Part shown: positions 34,923 to 46,436 of the stretch, in pieces
How the letters are laid out: each line of letters starts with the position of its first letter
Position numbering within the stretch: the stretch's first letter is position 1
Source of the DNA: Hydrangea macrophylla
Lineage: Eukaryota; Streptophyta; Magnoliopsida; Cornales; Hydrangeaceae
Direction of reading: 5' to 3'
NCBI GenBank assembly: GCA_033977485.1
Contig: CM066987.1
Coordinates: 84,563,588-84,627,587 of the forward strand
DNA length: 64,000 nt
Position numbers and translations under genes: made by a program
The notes under the pieces: generated by a model
Told to the model about the DNA's origin: nothing
The model's input: only the letters and a program-made list of their open reading frames with translations
Database searches by the model: none

Positions 34923-36246
34923 TATTAGGAAACTGCATTCCCAGAATCCGTTGACAGTGGTGCGTATAAGTTGGTATAGCAAAAAATTTTATGAAATCCA
35001 TAATAACCCTACAAGGGCAGAAATAGGGTTACCTTGAACTGCAAAAAATGGATTGCTATAGTAGATGAATCGAGAACACGGGCTCGATAACAACTCACGA
35101 TCTTTTATCGTATTCCTCTGCTGCTAGAATATCGAGCTGAGTGTGAGCTCTTTTGAAATCCTTTCTGTTTTCTGTTCTCCCTCTTTTACGCTCTCTTTTC
35201 TATTCTGAGTTAAAATACTCTATACAGAAAAACACAAAATGAGAATAGAGCCAAAGCAACATATATATAGGCTACGATAGGGACCATAAGAAGTCAATAA
35301 GGAATAGGCTTCCTTATGGAATTAGGAAACCCTAATTCGAACTAAATCGGAATACTATTTCCATAAATTATAATTCATACCACTAAAGAATTATAATTGC
35401 ACTCCTACCCTTGTCTCAAAAATATATTTCGAGCTCTATGTTATTAAGTGCTTATTATCTCCCCACGTTAAGATTACAGATATCCATTAATTAAATACAA
35501 TTACTAACAATCACATTTAATTAATCTCTTAAAATTCCTTGAGATCCTCTGCTTAACTTATCTAATATGTCGGATACAAAATCCACCTGCAGGGTTTGAC
35601 ATAATCAAAACTTACAAGCTTTCTCAAGGGGATATCATCAATCCTAAAAATTGAGACATGGATTCCATCATTAATTTATATCTACCACACAATCAATATT
35701 GTCACCCAATCCAATGAGATATTGGCCCATTTAAGAATCTCACCCTTTTAGGGATCAAAATGTAAATATCAAATGCACGTGTCTACAAATTAACTTAGGA
35801 TTTAGAGCATAAGCGCTCAAAATAACCATGAGGTATTAATTATCTTATAAGTCAGTATAAAGATAATTACCACAAGTCGGTCCCGTTTAATACACAAAGT
35901 GTACCAGCATAGTGAGTTGAAACTATACCGTTTCCTATAGTTAAGACAAACATACTACAACACCATGCTACAGTCCTACCGATGGTGTGTCCAATCTCAT
36001 ATAAGACTGTAAACCAAAATCTTACATTCTACAAGATCTGATGGTCTGATCTTCCATGTGTAAGTCAAACTCTACACACCAAACAACCTACTATGCAGAA
36101 TGAGAGACACACATGCATAACATTAAATAAATAATATAATACAAAAATTGCCCACATAGATTCTCATAAAAATAGAATAACTAATTTTATTAAATGAATA
36201 ATAAATCAACTACACAAAGCATGGCTTTTAGTATATATCCCTAACA
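34923..36246 (-). repeat. Copia 5' LTR (1324 bp)
   Basis: It pairs with 18741-20060. The terminal dinucleotide has changed from TG to TA at the primer-site end. No gene lies inside. Confidence 0.95.
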
Positions 36247-37578
36247 GAACCAACACCAATTAAAGAATAATTTCCAGACGAACAGCTACTGGCTGTTTCT
36301 CGTTTACCCTGGTATGCGGATATTGTTAATTACCTAGTCACTGGAGAAACCCCTGGGCATTGGTTGAATCAGGATAGGAAAAGATTTCTCTCATTCACAC
36401 GCCACTTTTTCTTTGATGACCCGTACCTTTTCAAATATTATGATGATCAGGTCATCCGACATTGCGTTCCGAATGAGGATATAACTGTGATCCTGGCCTT
36501 ATGCCATTTTGAAGCCTGCGGTGGCCATTTTGCTTCGCAGAAGACCACATAAAAAATCTTACATAGCAATTTCTATTGGCCAACCATATTTAAGGATGCC
36601 TACGAATTTTGTAAATCGTGCAAATGCTATCAAAAGCTAGGCGCAATCTCGAAACGAAATTCTATGCCTTTAACTCCCATAATCACGATTAAAATCTTTG
36701 ATTGTTGGGGCATAGATTTCATGGGCCCATTCCCGAAGTTAAATAACTGTGAGTACATACTCCTTGATATGGAGTATATCTCGAAATGGGTAGAAGCAAT
36801 CCCAACAAGGCGAAATGATCATCGAACAGTTATTTCTTTCTTAAAAGAGAATATTCTTTCGCATTTTGTAACCCCCAAGGCATTAATTAGTGACCAAGGC
36901 AAGCACTTCTGCAATAGACCCTTGGAGTCAATTCTCAAAAAGTATGGGGTTAACCATAAAATTGCCTTAGCCTACCACCCACAAACTAACGGGCAAGCAG
37001 AATTGGCTAACTGAGAAATAAAACATATTCTTGAAAAAACGGTTAGTTCAAGCAGGAAAGACTGGGCATACAAATTGATCGATGCTCTATGGGCATACCG
37101 TACCACTTACAAAACTAACCTTGGAATGTCCCCAATAGGCTAGTGTACGGAAAGGCATGTCACCTCCCTGTCAAGATTGAACATAAAGCATATTGGGCGA
37201 CGTGCTCATTAAACTTCGATATTAAAGAGGGAGGTCAGTTAAGAAAATTTCAACTCGCAGAGCTAGAGGAAATCTGTAGAGATGCATATGACTCTGCCAA
37301 GTTGCATAAGGAAATGTTGAGGGCTTGCCATGGTAGAACTATCTTTTGTAAATCATTCGAGCCGAAGCAGAAAGTTTTGCTGTATGATTCTCGCCTTCAG
37401 CTTTTCCCAGAAAAGCTCTGATCCCGGTGGACAGGTCCATTCATTGTCAAATCTATCTTCCCACAAGGGGCCGTTGAGCTAATAAATCCCAAGAATGATG
37501 AAGGCTTCAAGGTCAATGGCCAATGGTTAAAATCGTTCTGGAAAAATTTTGAACCAAAAGTTGAGCACATCCAATTAT
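36247..37578 (+). pseudogene. Element B integrase (DDE residues present, frame broken)
   Basis: The reading resumes in phase after the copia insertion. The zinc-binding part has CHFEACGGHFASQKT and FCKSCKCYQKLGA. The core has the first Asp in CWGIDFMGPF, the second in LISDQGKHFCN and Glu in NGQAELAN, so all three catalytic acids are kept. Stops lie near 36267, 36550, 37012, 37141 and 37420. The end matches Athila integrases (YGKACHLPVKIEHKAYWA; RWTGPFIVKS). The reading stops near 37578. Confidence 0.93.
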
Positions 37579-37644
37579 TTTGCCTTTTCCTTTGTGCATG
37601 TGACGTTGTTCTTAATCCGCTATTTCTCATATTACCCAACTGTA

Positions 37645-38055
37645 GGTTCTAAAATAAGAGATGATGATGTCCATTTAATAGGCTCTTGGGCCGATTCTGA
37701 ATATCAAAACCCACCATGGACAGTTGAGGAGGTTGTATTCTGCCTTTCACCATATGAAGGGCCGGATGCAAATGTTTTCATCGACACATCTCATGGATAC
37801 ATCTTGTACCCACCTGTTCTCCTCGACATCAATCCTTTTGAAAATTTAGATTTCCCTAAAGAAGAAGGAGGAGGGAAGGGTTACTTTGTTGGTGAAGTTA
37901 ACGATGAACTCCTACAGCAGTGGAAGAATGACGAAATGTGGGAACCTTGGGATGAAAATGACTTACAAGATGTTGTGCCTAAATGCCACAACACTATTTT
38001 CACATTTGTGACTTTCTCATTCTCAACCTGGTCCCATACCACTTTGTGCATATGA
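37645..38055 (+). other. Unrecognised open frame between Athila pol and env-position ORF (1)
   Basis: A frame open from 37549 has no ATG near its start. It begins to look coding after a TGTAG at 37642-37646, which could be a splice acceptor. It encodes Trp- and acid-rich sequence (WADSEYQNPPWTVEEVVF; FIDTSHGYILYPPVLLDI; NDEMWEPWDENDLQDVV). I recognise no family. It follows integrase directly, so it may be a second exon or accessory gene of the Athila-like element, or a captured fragment. Confidence 0.5.
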
Positions 38056-38139
38056 GCTACTTGTTGTTCAGACTTCAATGTCCCTTACCAGCTAGTGCAC
38101 GCTAGGCATTCATGCCAATAGTGAGGTTAGGACAATGTC

Positions 38140-38580
38140 ATATTCTTCTTTGTTTTATTTCTTTTTCCTCTTATTTATTTCATTTTTTTTTCTTTTTCTT
38201 GTTTACCTTGTCTTATTTTTCCTTTTATTTTCTTCTATTTATCCTTGTCCAGGATTATCACTATGAACCACAACGTTCTACCAGTGTTCCTTCCGCACTT
38301 ACTGTTTCATGGACCTCCCATAGGGTCTCCTGGTACTCTACAGTAAGAGAACGAACAGTTGAGGAGTTACACTCCTCTATCTTTGATGTCGTCAGGCTCA
38401 GCAAGATCACCTCTTGCTTGCACTTTCAATTCTTTGGAGGTTTCAAACGCATTCGATGATACTCTTGACGCTTTCAGATCCTTTTAGAATCGTGAATTGT
38501 CGAGTTTGGACTCTATTTTTGATGATTTGGTAGAGTATGAAGCAATCGTGGAAGCGGAAGTTTTCATGTTCGAAGAATAG
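38140..38580 (+). pseudogene. Unrecognised open frame between Athila pol and env-position ORF (2)
   Basis: A very strong pyrimidine tract (38140-38248) ends in CAG and is followed by ATG at 38263. The frame MNHNVLPVFLPHLLFHGPP continues for 106 codons to TAG at 38578-38580. Stops at about 38343 and 38473 interrupt it. The second half is acidic (SLDSIFDDLVEYEAIVEAEV). The tract looks like a splice acceptor. No family is recognised. From 38581 to 38875 I see only AT-rich spacer. Confidence 0.45.
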
Positions 38581-38875
38581 TGATTCACTTCAGTTCTATT
38601 TATTCATTTATCCATCTTTTAGCAATTGGAGTGTAATCCTAAACAAAGCTTTGTTATCTTTAGTTTTAATTGTAGTTTTTCATTATAATAAGGTCTTTAG
38701 TACCAAGTTGGGGGAAATAATTTTGCAAAAGGATGCTATTAAAATTTATATTTTTAAAATTTGCAGTTTATATTACTGTGATGATGATTTCTGGCTTACA
38801 TGTTCTGTGTTTGCACTGCTTTTAGACTATTCTTGTCTATCCAGAATAGTTTTTATTAGCTTAGAATTTTAGAGT

Positions 38876-39420
38876 TCGATCGATCGAACAGCTCTCGATC
38901 GATCGACGTCTTAGAATCCTCAAGCGCTTGAACACGTCTTGATCGATTGATCATTCGATCGATCAAAAGCTCTCGATCGATCGAAACTTGTTTTTAAACG
39001 AAGCGTCCAACGTACACTTCATTAGTCTCTCCCTCTTCCCTTCCCACTCTCGAGCGATCAGAGACAGAGAGAAGACTTCGGCGATTTGGCATTCCACTCG
39101 TGCTCACATCATTTAGAGACCCTGGTCACCCCTCCCCAAATCATCACAGTCATCTACTCACCCTCTCCACTGCGTTTTCACGGAGGTAAGGATTCCATGT
39201 CCTCCCTTCGTTCATTTCTATCAAAATCGAGAGGGGAAGCCCCCCATTGGTCTTAAGACCAACTAATTCTTGTCCTTATTATAGTTTTCTTATTATTTTT
39301 CTTATTTCTGCATGTTTTGAATCGTTGCTGCGATTCTCTATACTCGATCGATCAAGCTGGGTTCAAGCGATCGAGCTTAGCCCTTTTTCAATCGATCAAA
39401 AACTGTTCGATCAATCGAGC
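38876..39420 (+). repeat. Clusters of TCGATCGA palindromes in element B
   Basis: TTCGATCGATCGAA-like words occur about four times at 38876-38992 and degenerate copies again at 39345-39420. The same kind of cluster lies in the B LTR (43085-43200, 43690-43830) and in the C LTRs. Confidence 0.8.
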
Positions 39421-39496
39421 TAATGCAGAGGCAGATTCATCTTTTGAACTTTTGTTTTTGTTTTAATTAGTCTTTTCTTCTCATTTCCTATTTCAG
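39186..39496 (+). other. Candidate intron before the element B env-position ORF
   Basis: GAG/GTAAGG at 39186 and TTCCTATTTCAG/G ending at 39496 bound a 311-bp pyrimidine-containing segment. The next ATG, at 39504, opens the ORF. Expression of a third ORF by splicing is plausible for Athila-type elements; no transcript evidence is available here. Confidence 0.5.
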
Positions 39497-39503
39497 GATC
39501 CTT

Positions 39504-40795
39504 ATGATGAACCCTATCACAGGATACCACAAGTCCAAGCCACTTGACCTCACTGTACCTGATCTAGTAATCGATCACAGGTTTTGGAACAATGAGGACC
39601 AAGTTTGGTTCAACCACTACTTTCAAGTGCAGAAGGTGATGCTTGAGGGACTGCTCGAGTCAGCGTGGTTATCAGCTCTGTGGTTTTTGGCTCGACTAAA
39701 GGAAATGTCCCAGTGGTTTGAGATGCTGACACAGCCAAAGCGCATCAACATTTCTTGGGCACGGGGCGTATGTACAACGATGATCAAGGGTCTTGCTGCT
39801 CCTTTTACCTATCGATCTTTTTTTTACAGGCGTGAGATCATCTTCAGCCCCGCATCTGTAGTAGCTGCTCTGGGGTAACTGAGGTGCCCAATTGTCTCGA
39901 TTGCTAGGGGCCCCAGAGACTCCTCCCACCACTATCATACTTGAGATCACGAGAGGAGCTGTTCAGATTTAGAATAGCACCGCTCTTATCGAGGACCAAT
40001 TTCTGACCGTGGACTACCATATCCTCTACTTGATGCTTTGCAACTGTATTATGATGACTTCGTACCATGAGAAGTTAGCGTCATGGTACGCTCGTGTCCT
40101 TTATGCCATTGGGACAGGTCAGTGCGTCTGTCTGCCTCGTCTCTACATTGACTTTTTCATCTAGCCGACGCGGTATATTGCCGCCAAGCGCCATCTGAAG
40201 GGCGCTTGGCCTATTCATCGGGTTATGGAACAGGCTAGGCTTCTCCCATTGGCCATAGATGTTGTCACCCAGGCTTCCAGTTGATTCAACGAGACAGCAG
40301 CACGCTGTTCTAATGCCCAAAAGAAGAGGAAGTTAAAAGGAAAGGGAAAAGCAAAGGTGGGAAAGAAGAGACGAGTTGGTGGGACTGACATAGAGGGTGC
40401 CACTTTTGGTACACCGACTGAGGCTGAGGAGCTTGATTCTGAGGATAAGGATGACCCTATTGCTACATCACAACAGTTTGAGCTAAGAACAGCGATCTCA
40501 GGCTCCTGCCCAGGGAGAGTCTTCTTCTGTGTCTCTCCAGACTATTCATGAGTTATTTTTAGAGGAGAAAGAGGCCCGGATCAGACTCGAGGGCAAGGTC
40601 GACCATCTAAACTTCTAGCTTGATACTCTGCTGATTTAGTTGGGGGTGGCCAAGTCATTATATACCTCTTCCCAAACCCCAACTACACCACCCACATCCG
40701 ACCCATCATCTTATGCTCCACCACCTCCGCCACCTGCTGCCCCCATCAAGATTCCCTCTAATGCTGGCGATAAAGACCCATTAGCAGTCAATTAG
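39504..40795 (+). pseudogene. Element B env-position ORF (plant transposon-protein-like), broken
   Basis: ATG at 39504 opens MMNPITGYHKSKPLDLTVPD, then VMLEGLLESAWLSALWFLAR. After a stop at 39878 the reading continues in phase through EITRGAVQI, WYARVLYAIGTGQCVCLPRL and further stops near 39975, 40163 and 40282. It ends with a Lys-rich stretch (KKRKLKGKGKAKVGKK), a coiled-coil-like segment and a run of Pro before TAG at 40793-40795. The order resembles the third ORF of Athila-like elements, often annotated as a putative plant transposon protein. I see no clear envelope signal peptide or fusion segment. The function is unproven. Confidence 0.65.
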
Positions 40796-41130
40796 CTAAT
40801 GTTGGTTTTTGGATTTTTGGTTGTATTTCTATTCTTTTATCACCTCTTCCATCTCTTAGTTTGGTTTAGATATTTTGGTACTATTTGGACATCTTGGGAC
40901 ATTTGGATCACTATTCTGTACTATTACTGTTTTATATTTCTAGTGATTGGTTATATTTTTATATATGCATCAGGTTTTGTACTTATATATTATTTCTATT
41001 GATCTGGGTTGTTTGGAGATGGTATGGTTTAATTATAGGTTGCTATGATTGCGGTTATTGCTTTGCTTCTATCAGGTGATATCCATCTCTTTTTATTTAA
41101 AAATCAACTTCTTAGGACATTGTTATTTTC
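40796..41130 (+). other. Element B 3' untranslated region
   Basis: T-rich sequence with no supported gene. Short open frames at 40799-41079 are low-complexity Phe/Tyr/Leu strings. Confidence 0.6.
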
Positions 41131-41144
41131 AGTTGGGGGTGGGA
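41131..41144 (+). other. Element B polypurine tract
   Basis: AGTTGGGGGTGGGA precedes TGTAGATAG. TTGGGGGTG is the usual Athila form. Confidence 0.8.
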
Positions 41145-44100
41145 TGTAGATAGATATTCACTTGTACATGTTCACACTTAGCACTCTGGATAATTTCAGT
41201 ACGAATATCATACAATCTCAAGTAAAATTTGAAAATTTGAAAATTTTTGAAAATTTTGAACGTTATTGGTAGAATAATTTTGAACTTTCACTCCTGATTG
41301 GTTTTTTATGAAGCAATGACACATTCACATTTGTCTCATCCTTTTATGAATTAGGTTCAAGCGTTTTTCTAGTATCACTAGGATGATTGTAGGTGTAGAC
41401 CTTTCATGTATCCAACATCCATATGAACGTGTTGATAGCTATGTAGAGAACCTAAAAATGAGTTAATACGATTATTGTGCTAAAAGAACGAGTAGTGGAA
41501 ACTAATTACCCTTAGTGAGCTTTTGATCCAATCTTCATTTCTGAGGGAATTGTCACATCAATTCGAACTATTTTTCTCAATTATGTTTATTGAATTTGTT
41601 GAACAGTCTCAATTAATTCTTCATTTTGGTTGTTTATTAGAGGAGAACGCTCAGGATCTACCAACTAAACTCAATAAACACCGAAGTGCTAAAACTAAGA
41701 ACTTAAGAAAATGATTTAAGCCATCGCTACCCATTCCCTAACCTATACATATCCCTTTACCGACATTCAAAGGAACTGTGTCATTCTAACCCCACACCGA
41801 TTCAATATTTCCAATTCTATTACGTGAATACAAACTCCTAACATTATACTTTGACCCCAATGGACCATTAATATAAATAAATTGTCAAAGTACGTGATTG
41901 GAGGAGAGTAGTTGTGAGAGAAATATAAATATATATATATACGAAGAAAGGAAGTTGGTTGGAGATATATATATAATAAAAAATAATAATAAGATGAGAA
42001 GATAGACTTCATCACATACTAAGATGCGCAATCTCTCTCTCATCATCTTCTGCTACCATATTAAAACCCAAAAAAAAAAATTCAAAGTCTTAATGATTCT
42101 TAACGAATTAGTTTGAACATGAATGTGTAATTGAGTTATCCACGGTATTTCGCTCCTCTAGTAAGTAGTATTCTATTCGTGATACTATACACTCTAAATG
42201 TTCATTTTTTTATAGAGTCAGGTATGAAAGCATTAGTAACCAAACTATCACTCTTATCAATGCTTTTATACCATGTGTAATCATTATTAAACACGTTTCT
42301 ATGAGACATTATTTTATGAGTATAAACCAATGTGAGATTTGAGTTGAAATTACAAGTTCTAGGGGTATGATAGTCTAAATAACTCTAAATAAGGTTTGAC
42401 ACATAGCTGTAAACTTCACACACACACGGATACATGACTGCGATACATATGTTATATCTATTTTGGTGACATGAGGAGCATGTGGATTTCTTTCATGGTT
42501 TGATTGAGATTAGTATGTCGTTGTAGATCTGAGTTAGCAACTGAACAGGAGGGACTGTTTAAAAGTTTTTCTTTGTCTTTTTAAAATTAAATTTATGAAT
42601 TTTGTGGGTATATTCACTGTAAACCCTCACGAGACAACACTCGTCCACTAGGGGGATAACGGCTTGTTGCATTTGCTAAATGCAACCGCGATTCCTGCGA
42701 AAGTGAGTTAGGAAGTCTCTTTTTCTATTAGGCTAGATTGTTTTAGTTTATTTTAATTTCTTTTAGTTGTTGTAGTATTAGTTTTGCTTGTTTTATGATC
42801 GCTAGGGATTAGCAATAAGCTAGTTGGGGGTTGTGACAAGCGGGGGTATTTGTAAAATACAACCGCGCTAAAATAAGGAAATATACTAATATAGCTTACA
42901 GCTCCCTATTATATCTGTAATTCGTATTACAATGTTAGTTTATACACAATATGACAAATCTATGATAAGTTGTGTTGTTTTAGCTATTATTGGTGGAGAT
43001 CACTGTTTTTCTGTATGAAGAAATGAATAACAGGATAAAGGGAAGCTTGATTATTAGCAAGACAATTCAAAGATAAAAAGTGGAGTTTGAGCAATCGAAG
43101 GAGGTTCAAGCAATCGAGTGTTCGATCGATCGAATCTAGTTAAAGTACTCGAGGATTTCAAAAGTTCAAGCGATCGAACGAAGTTCGATCGATTGAACAT
43201 GCCTTTCATCATAATTTACGCACACGCAGCAGAAATGATTGTTGTAACCCTAGCCTTAGGATTTTCTATATATATTAGTTATGAACATGTCTAGAAGGAA
43301 GCCCCACTTTACTTTTCACAGTTTACATAGAGAGAGACATCGAGTTTACTTGTTTTGTATGTTAATCTCGGATTCTACATTGATTGCTTGGTGCTTTCAG
43401 TTTTAATACAAGTGTTCCTTTCATTTAGTTTTCGTTTTATTGATTGTTTACATTCTGTTAGTAGTTTTTCATAGTGTAAGCAGTAAAAATCGTAGTGTTG
43501 CTTGTTAGTTTAGTATTAATCCATAGTTTCCATAAGTTTCATGTTAAAATCACAAACAAACACGGCCTTAACGAATTTTTACATTAAAAAAAATCTGAGA
43601 CACTCCAGACCATGTCTGAGTAGTCCTAGAGTTGGGAGATCATGATGAAATAGTGATCTTCAGCCTCTGCCATGCATCAGAATAAAACCTATGTTCGATC
43701 GATTGAAGTTAGTTCGATTGATCGAACCAGGGATACAGTCAAGTGATCGAAGACATTTTGATTGATTGAGAGATGATGATGTTCGATCGATCGAAAGCAC
43801 GTCGATTGATCGAACCTTCAGATTCTTGAGATGATCCTTTGTAGTATTTTTAGACTTTCTATTTTCGAGATTTGTTATCAAACTGTCCCCAAATGCTTCG
43901 TTTGTCAAAACAGTTTCTTAACTTTAAGCCTTAAGACATTTTTCTTCAATAACTTTTGCAAACCACTTTGAATGCTCACACCATTCATAGTGTGAGTCTT
44001 AACTATTGTTTTAAACCACTTTCATGTATTTCAAATCAACTGTGATGATATAGTCCCGGTCATGAAAGGGCTATTGATTCTTCATTTTTAGAGAAATACG

Positions 44101-44454
44101 AAATACTGTAGAAGATGAACTCCATAGAGCTTTAATGTAACTGCATGGTAGATGGCTAGGTTACTGTGGATTCGTGTAATCCCAACACTCCCCTTTTATA
44201 AAGTTTAAAAATCATTTTAAAATATCGCTTTATTTAATTAGTTAAACAATCATTTAATTTAGTTGCTTTACTTTTAGTAGTTATTAATTGCGAAACTTTG
44301 TGTTCTACACCTTGCTTAAACATTGAATTTTCATTCTCTTTTAGAGTTTAATCAAAGTAATTAGTTTACAACCTTCTCTATGGGATCGACCTGGTCTTAT
44401 CCAGTATTACTTGCACGCCTACCTACACTTGGTTAGTGTACACAAGAGCACACA
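41145..44454 (+). repeat. Element B 3' LTR (~3.3 kb)
   Basis: It starts after the polypurine tract. Its end region (TATGGGATCGACC, TTACTTGCACG, GTGTACAC at 44380-44445) is typical of Athila LTR ends. The exact last base is uncertain (44442-44454), because only one LTR is in the window. Sequence that reads as element D integrase begins at about 44456. The LTR contains palindrome clusters and no gene. Confidence 0.8.
43085..43830 (+). repeat. TCGATCGA palindrome clusters in the element B LTR
   Basis: At 43085-43200 and 43690-43830, words such as GTTCGATCGATTGAA and TTCGATCGATCGAA recur every 20-30 bp. Confidence 0.8.
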
Positions 44455-45710
44455 AATAAATTCTATGTTAAAGCACACAAGTCTCGAATGACTATTCATC
44501 CTGGAGGTACGAAAGATGTACAAGGATTTAAAGAGAAATTTCTGGTGGGAAGGAATAAAGTGAGAGGTAGCTAAGTATGTATCATAGTGTCTTACTTCTA
44601 TACAATTAAAGCCAGAACATCAGAAACCACCGGGACTATTGCAGACATTACTAGTTCCCCAATGGAAATTGGAGCATATAACCATGGATTACTGAAGTCA
44701 CAACAGAACCATGATGCTATTTAGGTAATCGTGGATCAACTTACGAAGATTGCACATTTTATCGCCTGCAACATGATGTATCCAGTGGAACATTTAAGCC
44801 GTATGTATATCCAACACGTTGTATGGTTACACGGTGTACCTGTTTCTATCATGTCAAATCGAGATTCGCACTTTACCGTAGAGTTCTGGAAGAGTCTTCA
44901 TACAACGATGGGAACAACACTGAACTTGAGTTTAGCCTTTCACCCGCAGACCGATGGACAGACTGAGTGAGTGAATCAAATGATGGAGGACATGCTACAT
45001 GCTTGCGTTATCAATTTTGAGAGTTCTTGGGAGATGCACCTACCATTGATTGAGTTTGCCTACAACAATAGTTACTATACAAGTATAGGGATGGTGCCAT
45101 TTAAAGCTTTGCATAGAAGACCTTGCCGATCACCGCTGTGTTGGGCCAAAGTCGGAGATACTCAACTTCTTGGACCAGAGATGGTACAAGAAACAAGTGA
45201 GAAGATTCAAGTTATACGTGAAAAGATGAAGACAGCTCAGACCCAAAACAAGAGTTATGCTAACAACTGACACAAAGACTTGGAGTTTGCAAATGGAGAC
45301 CACGTGCTACTCAAGGTTTCACCTGTTTGAAGCATCGTCAGATTTGGTTAGAAGAGAGGCAAGCTATTGTCGCGATTTATCAGACCGTTCAAGATTCTAG
45401 AACATGTTGTGAAGGTTGATTATCAACTCGTATTGCTGCTGAAGATGTCAGGAGTACACAACATTTTCCACATTAGTATACTGAGGAAGTGTGCTCAGAA
45501 CTCAGCACACGAGATCAACTTCAAAGATATTAAAGTCAATGACAACGTTATGTTCAATAAGGGATCAGTGCTGATCCTAGATCATGGAATCAAGAAACTC
45601 ATAAACAAGAAGATTCCATTGGTGAAAATTCAATGGAAGAATCATGATGAACGAAAAGCTTCATGGTAGCTAGAGTCAGAGATGCGTGAGAAATTTTTGC
45701 TTTGTTTAAG
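44455..45710 (+). pseudogene. Element D integrase and chromodomain-like tail (broken, second Asp replaced)
   Basis: The zinc-binding start (AHKSRMTIHPGGTK) is followed by the core: first Asp in VDQLTKIAHFIA, the second position in IMSNRDSHF (Asn for the usual Asp of SDRD), and Glu in HPQTDGQTE just before a TGA at 44968-44970. Then come MNQMMEDMLHACVINFESSW and FAYNNSYYTSIGMVPFKALH, with stops near 45270, 45330 and 45350. The chromodomain-like tail is MSGVHNIFHISILRKC, LILDHGIKKL and IPLVKIQWKNHDERKASW, ending near 45669-45710. Confidence 0.9.
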
Positions 45711-45749
45711 ACCTTGTTTGTTTTTGATTTCGAGGATAAAATCCTTAAT

Positions 45750-45762
45750 GAGTGGTGGATGA
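45750..45762 (+). other. Element D polypurine tract
   Basis: GAGTGGTGGATGA directly precedes the LTR start TGTAATACATTG. Confidence 0.75.
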
Positions 45763-46420
45763 TGTAATACATTGTACTTCTGGAGTGTATTTTTATTAAA
45801 TAAGATTTCATATTTGTACCTGTATAACCTTGCTTTTATTTGGTAAATTTTGGTTACCAATCGATTGCCCTTGTGTTCCAATCAATTGCCACTTTTTGCA
45901 TACCAATCGATTGCCATCTTTTGTAATCGATTGCCGTCTTGTCGACCTGAGTTCATTACGTGGCATATACCAATCGATTTCCCTTGACTCAGAATCAATT
46001 GCCATAAAATATCTATAACCAATCAATTGCTTCTACTTCCAATCGATTGGCAATTACAGAGACTTGTTTTCAACTTTGATTCGTGGTTTGACATGTAGCA
46101 ACTTAATTTTTCTATATGTACACCTTCATTTTAGGCCTTGGGTCTATTTGGTTTGATTTAGTTGAGTGAGAGAGGTTTTTATATTTATATATACACCCAT
46201 ATACACACATCCATACATATTTATACACACAAGTATACACATACCTCTACACAAAGAAGAAGAAGAAGCAGAAGAAGAAGAAAGAAAGAGAAGGAAGAAG
46301 ACAAAAGAAAAAGAAGGAAGAGAAAGAGAAGGGAAGACAGAGAGAGAGTTGAGAAAGAGAAGGAGGAGAGAGAGCGAAAGCTTGGGTTTTAAGCTCACAC
46401 ACCAACCAAACACACCCTAG

Positions 46421-46436
46421 GTGAGTCTTTACTCAC
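46421..46436 (+). promoter_or_regulatory. Candidate splice donor inside a hairpin, element D LTR
   Basis: CTAG/GTGAGT, CTTT, ACTCAC forms a 6-bp stem and keeps the same context (ACTCACTT after it) as in element C. Confidence 0.6.

Larger units (their letters stand above)
18741..36246 (-). mobile_element. Ty1/copia element, minus strand, itself split by element C
   Basis: LTRs of 1320 and 1324 bp (18741-20060 and 34923-36246) start TGTTAGG or TATTAGG and end CCCTAACA. The flanks carry the duplication GAACC. The gene order gag, protease, integrase, RT, RNase H on the minus strand defines Ty1/copia. The initiator-Met primer site is at 34910-34921 and the polypurine tract at 20061-20072. Discounting element C, the copia element is about 8.3 kb. 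The LTRs differ visibly, on the order of 10% by eye, so the insertion is old. The LTR length would fit the Tork/Angela group, but the lineage is not certain. Confidence 0.95.
15913..44454 (+). mobile_element. Element B: Athila-like Ty3/gypsy element, interrupted by copia, 5' end lost to A
   Basis: Parts in order are gag tail (15916), protease, RT/RNase H (to 18740), integrase (36247-37578), env-position ORF (39504-40795), polypurine tract and a 3' LTR (41145 to about 44454). The DLGAS protease, the FMDDFSVF RT and the LTR end (TATGGGATCGACC and TTACTTGCACG blocks) point to the Athila lineage. The copia element interrupts it between RNase H and integrase with a perfect 5-bp duplication. Its left end is cut at 15912 by element A, and its 5' LTR is outside the window. 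On the right it ends inside the integrase reading of element D, so B inserted into D. The right LTR boundary is uncertain by about 12 bp. Confidence 0.88.

Noticed and set aside
34923..34935. TATTAGG end of the copia 5' LTR as evidence that the LTR starts elsewhere
   Set aside because: The duplication, the primer-site spacing and alignment with the other LTR all fix 34923. The G-to-A change is simply a mutation of TG.
40799..41079. Hydrophobic Phe/Tyr-rich ORFs as membrane proteins of element B
   Set aside because: T-rich low complexity after the env-position ORF stop, overlapping frames, no start context.
46162..46420. Arg/Lys/Glu-rich ORFs in the D LTR as an independent gene
   Set aside because: A purine-rich GAA/GAG tract keeps several overlapping frames open. 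Only its position as a possible first LTR exon is of interest, and the relevant frame has a stop 28 bp before the donor.
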